Shown in pieces: positions 35,262 to 42,318 of a stretch of 42,318 bases of DNA. Within the stretch, counting starts at the first letter, position 1, and each line of letters begins with the position of its first letter. The stretch is from Mycobacterium sp. (GTDB lineage Bacteria > Actinomycetota > Actinomycetes > Mycobacteriales > Mycobacteriaceae), in the NCBI GenBank assembly GCA_023264765.1, contig JAHFVC010000012.1, forward strand, positions 1-42,318, read 5' to 3'. The notes beneath the pieces were generated by a model. That model saw only the letters and a program-made list of their open reading frames with translations. It did no database searches and had not been told where the DNA came from. The position numbers and the translations under genes are program-made.

Positions 35262-36701
35262 TCACACCATCGCGTTCTCGATGACGGTCAGCTCCTCCGA
35301 AATTCCCGCCGCACGACGGATCTCACGGAACTCGTGCACCATCGCGGCGGTGACCTCGTGGGGGTCCTTCACCGTCTCGGTATCGGAAAGGACCGAGATG
35401 TTGAGCTGGTCCACGTAGCTCCACACCGTGATGTTCAGCCCGCTGGCCGCGGTGAGCGGACCCACCGAATAGATCTCGGTGACCGTCGCCCCGCCCACCT
35501 TGCCCTGCTCCCGGGGCCCGGGCACGTTCGAGATGTTGAGGTTGAGCACCTTGTTCTGGCCGTCCTTGTCGGACAGCCTGCGAAACAGTGACTCCACCGC
35601 AGCCGGGGGCATGTACGACGCCCAGCGCGCCACCAGCTCGGGACCGATCAGGTGGTGCGCTTCCTTGGCGTGGCCGGCCGCCGCGCTCGCCTTCTTCACC
35701 CGCTCCAGGGTGTCGGGTTCGTCGACGGGCAGCGCCATCAGCACCCCGCTGAATCGATTACCCGAGATGCGGTCCGGTGAGAAGTCGAAGCTCATCGGCA
35801 CCGAGGCCAGCAGCGGATGGTCGGCCTTGCCCTCGTAATTCAGCTGCAGCGAGCGCAACGCTCCCGACGAGATGGCCAGCACCATGTCGTTGATGGTGGC
35901 GCCCAACAGTTTTCCGGTCGATTTCACGTCGGCGAGCGCCAGGGTGGCGGTCGCGAAACGACGCTCCGGTGTGAGCACGTGGTTCATGAAGCTCGGCGGC
36001 GGGGTGAACGGGCGGGTGAGTTCCGGCCCCAGCTTGTGGGTGCTGCGCCGTACTCGGCCCACCCCGTCGGCGGTGTATTTCACCAGCCCCGGTAGCCGGC
36101 CGATCTGGCGGAGGTGATCGGTGAACGCCGACCGCACCAATTCCGAGCCGGACGGGGCCGGGTCGGTGGCGTAGGAGTCGCGGTCCCGCTGCGGCCCGTC
36201 CTGCAGATCCATCCCGCGGGCCAGCAGGTTGGCCGAGGCGACACCGTCGGCCAGCGCGTGGTGGATCTTGCCGACGACGGCGATGCGCGGGACCGGCTTG
36301 TCGGCAGTGCCTCCGGGGGCCAGTCCTTCGACGAAGTCCATCTCCCACAGCGGGCGGCTGCGGTCCAAGGGCGTGCCGGCGATCTGCCCGATGGCCTCGT
36401 CGAGCTCGCGACGCCCACCGGGGGCGGCCACCCGCCACGGCCGCACGTGGTACTCAAGGTCAACATCGCAGTTCTCCCGCCACATCGGGTGGTGGAACTT
36501 GAACGGGATGTCGACGAGCTGATAGCGGAACGGATCCAGTTTGTAGAGCCGGTTGTGCAGAACATTCCTGAAGTCGTCGACACCGAAGGTGCGCTCGCCG
36601 AGACCGTCGAGTGAGATCACCGCGATCTTCAAGGTGTGCATGTGCACATTCGGCGCTTCTGTGTAGAGCAGGAACGCGTCCCACCCGCTGAGCCTCTTCA
36701 C
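35262..36701 (-). CDS. Wax ester synthase/diacylglycerol acyltransferase (WS/DGAT), Rv1425-like
   Basis: VKRLSGWDAFLLYTEAPNVHMHTLK; KIHHALADGVASANLL (HHxxxDG); LNLNISNVPGPREQG. Confidence 0.92.
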   Translation of the reverse strand: MKRLSGWDAFLLYTEAPNVHMHTLKIAVISLDGLGERTFGVDDFRNVLHNRLYKLDPFRYQLVDIPFKFHHPMWRENCDVDLEYHVRPWRVAAPGGRRELDEAIGQIAGTPLDRSRPLWEMDFVEGLAPGGTADKPVPRIAVVGKIHHALADGVASANLLARGMDLQDGPQRDRDSYATDPAPSGSELVRSAFTDHLRQIGRLPGLVKYTADGVGRVRRSTHKLGPELTRPFTPPPSFMNHVLTPERRFATATLALADVKSTGKLLGATINDMVLAISSGALRSLQLNYEGKADHPLLASVPMSFDFSPDRISGNRFSGVLMALPVDEPDTLERVKKASAAAGHAKEAHHLIGPELVARWASYMPPAAVESLFRRLSDKDGQNKVLNLNISNVPGPREQGKVGGATVTEIYSVGPLTAASGLNITVWSYVDQLNISVLSDTETVKDPHEVTAAMVHEFREIRRAAGISEELTVIENAMV

Positions 36702-36726
36702 CGGCGTTCCTCCCCGTGCGAGGAGT

Positions 36727-37956
36727 CTATATAACTGCCTTTGCCCGCCGCGCCGGGGAGTTTCGGTGAATTTGGTTGAGGAACAAGCCGATTGCGGTAG
36801 CCATCGGTCCGGTCCGGGCACCGTCGGTCATATCGAAGGCGTGCCCCGCACCCGGTAGCTCGATGTAGCCGACCGGCGCGTCGGACACGGCGTTGAGGCG
36901 CTCGACGAAGCTGCGCGCCTGCTCGACCGGGATGACCGAGTCTCCGGTGCCGTGAATCACCAGGAATGGCGGCGCATCCCGGTGAATCTGAGCGATCGGC
37001 GAAGCCTGGCGGAAAATCTCGGGATGGCGGTCGATCCTGCGCTTGACCACGACTCGTTCCAGGAAGTCGACGAAACGAACCCGCTCCTCGGTGGAACGGT
37101 CCTCCCAGTCGTAGCGGCCGTAGATGCCGATCACCGCGTCCACGGAGGTGTCCGAACCCTCCGGCAGATCGCCCTGCACCGCGGGATCGTTGGGGGTCAG
37201 GCCCGCCAGGGCCGCCAGATGCCCACCGGCCGAGCAACCGGCGACGGCGACGAAGTCGCGGTCACCGCCGAACTTGTCGACGTTGGCCCGCGCCCACGCG
37301 ATCGCGGCCTTCACGTCGTGCAGGTGACTCGGCCACTTGTGATGCGGGGCCACCCGGTAATCGATGGACAGGCACACCCAGCCCTGCTCGGCCAGATGCG
37401 ACATCAGCGCGTAGCCCTGGAGCATCCGGCTGCCGTGCACCCAGGCACCGCCCGGAACGAACAGCAATACCGGCGCGGGTTCGACCGGCAACTGCTTCGG
37501 CCGCCACACGTCCATCAGCTGCGTCGGGCTGTCGCCGTACCGCACCGACGTCCGGTAGACGTTGCGCCGGTACTCGCGGGTGTTCCACAGCGGCGGCATC
37601 TGCTCGGGTGCCGGCCACTCGATGGCGAGGTCGGCGGCTGGCACCACGCCGCGCAGGGCTTCTTGGGCGATCGCGTTGGTCTGATCGCGCTGCGCCCTCC
37701 GGGTCTGGCCGCCGCCCGGCGCCATCCACGCTTTTGCCGAGGACGCGAAGAAGTCCGGCATGTGCCGAAACCCCCACACCCCCATCGCTGCCAGCGCACC
37801 GAACGGTTCCAGGTGTTTGCCGACGACCGGCAAGGACGCCGAGGCCACCGTCATGGCGAGCACGCGATCGGCGGGGCTTGCGGTACACATCCAGCGGGCG
37901 CGGCTCCACATGGTGGGACTGTGCCGCGCGTCCGAGGGCCCAGAAGGCTCTGTCAT
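36727..37956 (-). CDS. Alpha/beta-hydrolase esterase, paralogue of the LipO-like protein
   Basis: FVPGGAWVHGSRMLQGYALMSHLAEQGWVCLSIDYRVAPHHKWPSHLHDVKAAIAWARANV; VAGCSAGGHLA; HGTGDSVIPVEQA. Confidence 0.88.
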   Translation of the reverse strand: MTEPSGPSDARHSPTMWSRARWMCTASPADRVLAMTVASASLPVVGKHLEPFGALAAMGVWGFRHMPDFFASSAKAWMAPGGGQTRRAQRDQTNAIAQEALRGVVPAADLAIEWPAPEQMPPLWNTREYRRNVYRTSVRYGDSPTQLMDVWRPKQLPVEPAPVLLFVPGGAWVHGSRMLQGYALMSHLAEQGWVCLSIDYRVAPHHKWPSHLHDVKAAIAWARANVDKFGGDRDFVAVAGCSAGGHLAALAGLTPNDPAVQGDLPEGSDTSVDAVIGIYGRYDWEDRSTEERVRFVDFLERVVVKRRIDRHPEIFRQASPIAQIHRDAPPFLVIHGTGDSVIPVEQARSFVERLNAVSDAPVGYIELPGAGHAFDMTDGARTGPMATAIGLFLNQIHRNSPARRAKAVI

Positions 37957-38080
37957 GGCGCGAGCGTACCCCCGGGCGACCATGTTCAATCGACAACTTG
38001 TCGGACTTGTCTACTCCGATGCCAATTTGTGAGCTGCGTCACTTTTGTGGTCTGCGACAGGCCGGGTAACTTCGCTGATC

Positions 38081-40249
38081 ATGAGCAAGTCGGCCCTGGC
38101 CATCACTGAAGAACACCGGGATCTCGCCGCCGCGGCCGCCGGGCAGTTGCACAGGTCGCACAGCCTCGCGGCCGCCCGCGCCACGCTGGACGCTCCGGGC
38201 ACCCGCCCCTCTGACATCTGGTCGGCCGGCGCCGATCTCGGCTGGAACGGGCTGGCGCTGTCCGAGGAGTTCGGCGGATCGGGTTTCGGACTCGCGGAGC
38301 TCGCCGTCGTGGTCGAAGTGGCGGGCCGTGAACTCATGCCCGGGCCGTTTCTGCCTACCGTCGCCACTGCCGTCACCATCGACCGCTGCGCCCCGGATTC
38401 CGTTCGAGCGCAATTACTTCCCGGGCTCGCCGACGGCAGCCTGGTGGCCGCCCTCGGACTCAACATCAAGGTCACCATGGACGATGACCACACCTCGACC
38501 GCCCAATGGCCCGCCGTGCTCGGCGCCTCCGATGCCGACATCCTGGTTCTGGCCGCCGGGGAAGACCTCGTCATCGTCGCCGCCGACGCGCCCGGCGTCA
38601 CCGTCACGCCGCTCGAACCGCTGGACACCACCCGCACCATCGGCGCCGTCTCGATGCGGGGTGCGGAGATCCCCGCCGATCGCGTGCTGCGCGGCGCGGC
38701 GCGGCGGGCCCGCACCGTGTTCCGCATCTTGGCCTCGGCCGAAGCGGTCGGCGTCAGCTGGGCGGCACTGGACATGGCCGTCGAATATGCCAAGGTCCGT
38801 GAGCAATTCGGCCGGACCATCGGCACCTTCCAGGCCGTCAAGCACCACGCCGCGAACATGCTCGTCGAGGCGGAGCAGACCACCTCGGCGACCTGGGCGG
38901 CCGCGCGCACCGACGACCTCGACGCGGCGTCATTTCCCGCGGCGATCGCCGCCTCACACGCGATCCGCGCTCAGGTGTTCAACGCCCAGAACAACATTCA
39001 GCTGCACGGCGGCATCGGTTTCACCTGGGAGCACGACGCGCACCTGTACCTGCGGCGGGCCCGGACCATGGCCACCCTGCTCGGTGACGGCACCGATCCG
39101 CTCCTCGACATCGTCGACGCCCAACGCAGTGGCGCCGCCCGTGCCGCGTCGTTCGCCGTGCCGGCCGAGGCCGAGCAGTACCGTGCGGCCGCCGCCGAAG
39201 CGGCCGCCACCGTACGCGGGCTACCCACCGAGAAACAGCGCGACTTCCTCGTCGACTCCGGATACATGGTGGCGCACTGGCCCACCCCGTGGGGCCGCTC
39301 GGCCGACGTGCTCGAGCAGCTCGTCATCGAGGAGGAGTTCCGGGACATCGACATCCCGGACATGGGCATCACCGGCTGGGTGACCCTGACCATCGCCCAG
39401 GCCGGCACCGACGATCAGCGCGAACGCTGGGTCGAACCGGTGCTGCGCGGTGAGGTGATGTGGTGCCAGCTGTTCTCCGAACCCGGCGCGGGCTCCGACG
39501 CCGCTGCGGTGCGTACGTCGGCCATGAAGGTGGACGGCGGCTGGCGGATCACCGGTCAGAAGGTGTGGACGAGCCTGGCCCAGCACTGCCAGTGGGGCCT
39601 GGCGACGGTGCGCACCGATTTCGACGCGCCGAAGCACGCGGGCGTCACCATGATGGCCGTCGACATGAAAGCCCCTGGTGTGACGGTGAACCCACTGCGG
39701 GGACTCACGGGCGACGCCCATTTCAACGAGGTGTTCTTCGACGACGTGTTCGTCCCCGACACCGATGTGGTGGGCGATGTGAACAAGGGCTGGCTGGTGG
39801 CGCGGGCGACGCTGGGCAACGAACGCATCTCGATCGGCGGTGGCTCGTCCGCGCCGACCGGTTTCAGCCCGGACGAGGTGGTCGAATTGCTCGACGCCGC
39901 ACCGCCGTTCACCGCGGCACAACACGTTCGTGAGGCCGGTGCGGTGATCGCCGAGGCACACACCCTGCCGCTGCTGAACCTGCGCCGGGTGAGCCGCGCA
40001 ATCGTCGGCGCCGGGCCCGGACCGGAAGGCAACGTCACCAAACTCCTGCTGGCCGAACACACTCAGCGGCTGACCGAGCTGGGCATGGCGCTGGCCGGCC
40101 CCGCCGCGGTCGTCGGGACCAAGTCGACACTGGCGAGGGCCTATCTGGGCAACCGGGCCATGACGATCGCCGGTGGCACATCGGAGATCACTCGCAACAC
40201 CATCGCCGAACGCATCCTCGGCCTGCCGCGCGACCCGCTGTTGAAGTAG
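38081..40249 (+). CDS. Fused two-domain acyl-CoA dehydrogenase (FadE, 722 aa)
   Basis: MSKSALAITEEHRDL; first half REQFGRTIGTFQAVKHHAANMLVEAEQ and QLHGGIGFTWEHDAHLYLRRA; second half LFSEPGAGSDAAAVRTSAMKVDGGWRITGQKVWTS and IAGGTSEITRNTIAERILGLPRD. Confidence 0.92.
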   Translation: MSKSALAITEEHRDLAAAAAGQLHRSHSLAAARATLDAPGTRPSDIWSAGADLGWNGLALSEEFGGSGFGLAELAVVVEVAGRELMPGPFLPTVATAVTIDRCAPDSVRAQLLPGLADGSLVAALGLNIKVTMDDDHTSTAQWPAVLGASDADILVLAAGEDLVIVAADAPGVTVTPLEPLDTTRTIGAVSMRGAEIPADRVLRGAARRARTVFRILASAEAVGVSWAALDMAVEYAKVREQFGRTIGTFQAVKHHAANMLVEAEQTTSATWAAARTDDLDAASFPAAIAASHAIRAQVFNAQNNIQLHGGIGFTWEHDAHLYLRRARTMATLLGDGTDPLLDIVDAQRSGAARAASFAVPAEAEQYRAAAAEAAATVRGLPTEKQRDFLVDSGYMVAHWPTPWGRSADVLEQLVIEEEFRDIDIPDMGITGWVTLTIAQAGTDDQRERWVEPVLRGEVMWCQLFSEPGAGSDAAAVRTSAMKVDGGWRITGQKVWTSLAQHCQWGLATVRTDFDAPKHAGVTMMAVDMKAPGVTVNPLRGLTGDAHFNEVFFDDVFVPDTDVVGDVNKGWLVARATLGNERISIGGGSSAPTGFSPDEVVELLDAAPPFTAAQHVREAGAVIAEAHTLPLLNLRRVSRAIVGAGPGPEGNVTKLLLAEHTQRLTELGMALAGPAAVVGTKSTLARAYLGNRAMTIAGGTSEITRNTIAERILGLPRDPLLK

Positions 40250-40259
40250 CTTTCCGCCC

Positions 40260-40319
40260 GCGAGCGTCCGCAAATGTACGCATTATGCGGCGTGTCGACG
40301 TGCAAACACGGCCGCTCGC
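40260..40319. terminator. Candidate bidirectional terminator hairpin between convergent genes
   Basis: Outer gcgagcg/cgctcgc arms; inner ccgcaaatg-tacg-catTAtgcgg stem at 40268-40290 with one bulged base. Confidence 0.45.
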
Positions 40320-40332
40320 CGGGAGGAGGGAG

Positions 40333-41130
40333 TCAGCGGACGGCGGCGCGGCCCCGGATGCGGCCGAGAACCACCAGCGCCAGTAGGGTCACCAGCAACA
40401 GGATCGTCGTCGATGCCGCCGCCTGCAAGGCCTGACCGCGATCGGTGAGCCCGAAGATGTTCACCGGCAGCGTCTTCCACGTCGCCGGATACACCATCAC
40501 CGTGGCACCGAGTTCGCCCATGGACAGCGCCACCGCCAGCCCGGCCGCCGCGCCCAGTGCCGGCAGCAGCAGCGGCAGCGTCACCTGTAGCAGCACCCGG
40601 ACCGGCCCCGCGCCGAGAGATTCCGCGGCCTGCCGGTAACGGGGGTCCAGCCGGTCCAGCGCCGCGGCCACCGAACTGAACGCGAAAGCCAGCACCAGCA
40701 CGGCGTGGGCCAGGATGACGATCCAGCGTGTTCCGCCCAGCATCAGTGGCCGCGAATTGAAGGTGATGAGCAGCCCCAGGCCGATGGCCACCGACGGCAC
40801 CGCGATGGGCAGGTGGAACACCGCATCGGTGAAGCGCCGCAACCACATCGGAGCGTCCTGGGCAGCCAGCGCGGCCCAGGTGCCCAGCACCAGCGCCACC
40901 GCGCCGGCCAGGAACGCGGTCTGCAGGCTCACCGAGAGGCTGGCCAGATTCTCACCGGTCAGGGCCGTGCCGAACCGGTCGAACCCCAGACCTGAGGGCA
41001 GCGCCCCCGTCCAGGACCCGGCCAGCCCGGCCAGTAGCACCGTCGCCAGCGGGGCGACGAAGACGACCAGGACCACCAGGCCGAAGACGGTCAGCGCCAC
41101 TGCCCTACCTCGCGGGTTCCACAGCAACAT
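40333..41130 (-). CDS. ABC transporter permease (AEP/Fe3+-type importer)
   Basis: MLLWNPRGRAVALTVFGLVVLVVFVAPL; EAA-like loop AAESLGAGPVRVLLQVTLPLLLPAL. GTG at 41136 is an alternative start. Confidence 0.85.
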   Translation of the reverse strand: MLLWNPRGRAVALTVFGLVVLVVFVAPLATVLLAGLAGSWTGALPSGLGFDRFGTALTGENLASLSVSLQTAFLAGAVALVLGTWAALAAQDAPMWLRRFTDAVFHLPIAVPSVAIGLGLLITFNSRPLMLGGTRWIVILAHAVLVLAFAFSSVAAALDRLDPRYRQAAESLGAGPVRVLLQVTLPLLLPALGAAAGLAVALSMGELGATVMVYPATWKTLPVNIFGLTDRGQALQAAASTTILLLVTLLALVVLGRIRGRAAVR

Positions 41131-41971
41131 CGGCACCGCCCCTTCCAGAAGTCAGGCGGGCGAAGATCATTCGGTAGACGATGTAGAGGCCCAGCGACAG
41201 CACTACCTGAACGGTGGCGATCGCCGCGGCGCCCGGCAGATCGAACGTGACGATACCCCGGGTGTAGATGAGCACCGGAAGCGTGATGACACCCTTGGCC
41301 CCGGTGAACAACACGATGCCGAACTCGTTGAGCGTCAACAGCAATACCAGGCTGCCGCCGGCCATCAGCGCCGGCCACGCTTCGGGCAGCACAACCGAAC
41401 GAAGTACCCGCAGCGGGGAGGCGCCCAGGCTCGCGGCCACGTCGAGTTGAGCCCGCGGCAGTAGCGCGAACGCCGCGAGCAGCGGCCGCACCACGAACGG
41501 GGTGAAGAAGGTGATCTCCGCGGCGATCACCCCGGCCGGGGTGTACAGGAAGTTCACCTCCGTACCGAGTGCGACGTTCAGCACCCCCGCACTGCCGTAC
41601 AGGAACGTGAACGCCAGGGTGATCAGGAAGGACGGCAACGCCAGGATGGTGTCGATGAGCCGACCCACCAAGCCGGACCCGGGGAACGGCACGAACGCCA
41701 GGACGACTGCCAGGAAGGTGCCCAGCACCAGAGCACCCAGCGTCGAGGTGACGGCGATGGCGACGGTGCGCCACAACGCATCCCGAAACTGTCCGGAGCC
41801 CAGCACCTCCGCCCATTTTTCTGGCGTGGCCGCTTCGCCGAAGACCCGCAGCAGGGGATACACCGCGGCCAGCAGGACCACGAGCAACGGGGGCAGCACC
41901 CACCAGTGCGCACGGCCGCGCTTCGCAGCCACCGCGACCGGAGCCTCGACCGGCTCCAGCAATGAGGTCAC
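41105..41971 (-). CDS. ABC transporter permease (AEP/Fe3+-type importer)
   Basis: GTG start at 41971 overlapping the upstream stop; VAASLGASPLRVLRSVVLPEAWPALMAGGSLVLLLTLNEFGIVLF. Confidence 0.85.
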   Translation of the reverse strand: MTSLLEPVEAPVAVAAKRGRAHWWVLPPLLVVLLAAVYPLLRVFGEAATPEKWAEVLGSGQFRDALWRTVAIAVTSTLGALVLGTFLAVVLAFVPFPGSGLVGRLIDTILALPSFLITLAFTFLYGSAGVLNVALGTEVNFLYTPAGVIAAEITFFTPFVVRPLLAAFALLPRAQLDVAASLGASPLRVLRSVVLPEAWPALMAGGSLVLLLTLNEFGIVLFTGAKGVITLPVLIYTRGIVTFDLPGAAAIATVQVVLSLGLYIVYRMIFARLTSGRGGADVAVEPAR

Positions 41972-42318
41972 GAGCCGGCCCGGACGAGCACCCCGGCCGG
42001 TTCCGGAATCCGCACGCCGACCTCGGTACCGACCTCGAACCGGACATGCCCGGGCACGTCGATCTCGATGAGCTGGTCGGGCATGCTGGTGATGGCCAGC
42101 ACCAACCGGGTGGTGGCTCCTCGCCACACCGCGGCGTTCACCCTGGCGCGCAACGCGTCCCGGTCGCCCAGCGAGACGACCCGCAGGGCGTGCGGCCGGA
42201 TACACAGCAGGGCGTTCATGCCCGGCGCCCAGTCGATCTTGCCGACCGCCGGTTGCGGTGCCTCGGCGCTGACCGTCTTGTGCGACACCGTCACCAGCGC
42301 CGAGGTTCCGATGACTCG
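41968..42318 (-). CDS. ABC transporter ATP-binding subunit, C-terminal TOBE-like part (5' truncated by window edge)
   Basis: Open to the window end; LLCIRPHALRVVSLGDRDALRARVNAAVWRGATTRLVLAITSMPDQLIEIDVPG typical of a TOBE domain. Confidence 0.8.
   Translation of the reverse strand, partial: RVIGTSALVTVSHKTVSAEAPQPAVGKIDWAPGMNALLCIRPHALRVVSLGDRDALRARVNAAVWRGATTRLVLAITSMPDQLIEIDVPGHVRFEVGTEVGVRIPEPAGVLVRAGS

Noticed and set aside
1-42318. Search by eye for tRNA/rRNA genes, IS elements, integrases, prophage and CRISPR arrays
   Set aside because: No convincing candidate seen; absence by eye is not proof, tRNAscan-SE/ISfinder/CRISPR tools would be needed

Overview
The window is high-GC actinobacterial chromosome, almost certainly a non-tuberculous Mycobacterium/Mycolicibacterium. 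This is judged from gene content and order; species is not assignable by eye. Left part (about 0.9-21.4 kb): an envelope-biogenesis region resembling M. tuberculosis Rv0236c-Rv0222. It holds an AftD-type arabinofuranosyltransferase, a small DUF2613-like protein, a TmaT-type acyltransferase, a DUF3068 protein, a polytopic membrane protein, a glycosyltransferase, an MtrP-type methyltransferase, an aldehyde dehydrogenase and an enoyl-CoA hydratase. A ferritin-like putative diiron protein with a translationally coupled flavin/2Fe-2S reductase sits inside it. At 16.2-18.6 kb is a three-gene type VII secretion-associated cassette: a small EspC/WXG-like protein, a 545-aa protein with a WXG-like N-terminus, Pro-rich linkers and a distinct C-terminal tip, and a small candidate immunity protein. 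The tip and immunity gene lie in locally AT-richer DNA. This is the best candidate for a previously undescribed system. Right part (about 21.7-42.3 kb): lipid and accessory metabolism, including a TetR regulator, a DUF1254/DUF1214 protein, a split two-subunit acyl-CoA dehydrogenase pair, a fused two-domain acyl-CoA dehydrogenase, arylamine N-acetyltransferase, a PlsC-FadD-esterase operon behind a KstR-like palindrome, a GntR-MFS pair with a clear palindromic operator, a WS/DGAT-esterase pair, and part of an ABC importer (AEP/iron-type). No rRNA, tRNA, CRISPR array, IS element or prophage was recognised. All family calls come from reading the translations; no database search was run.
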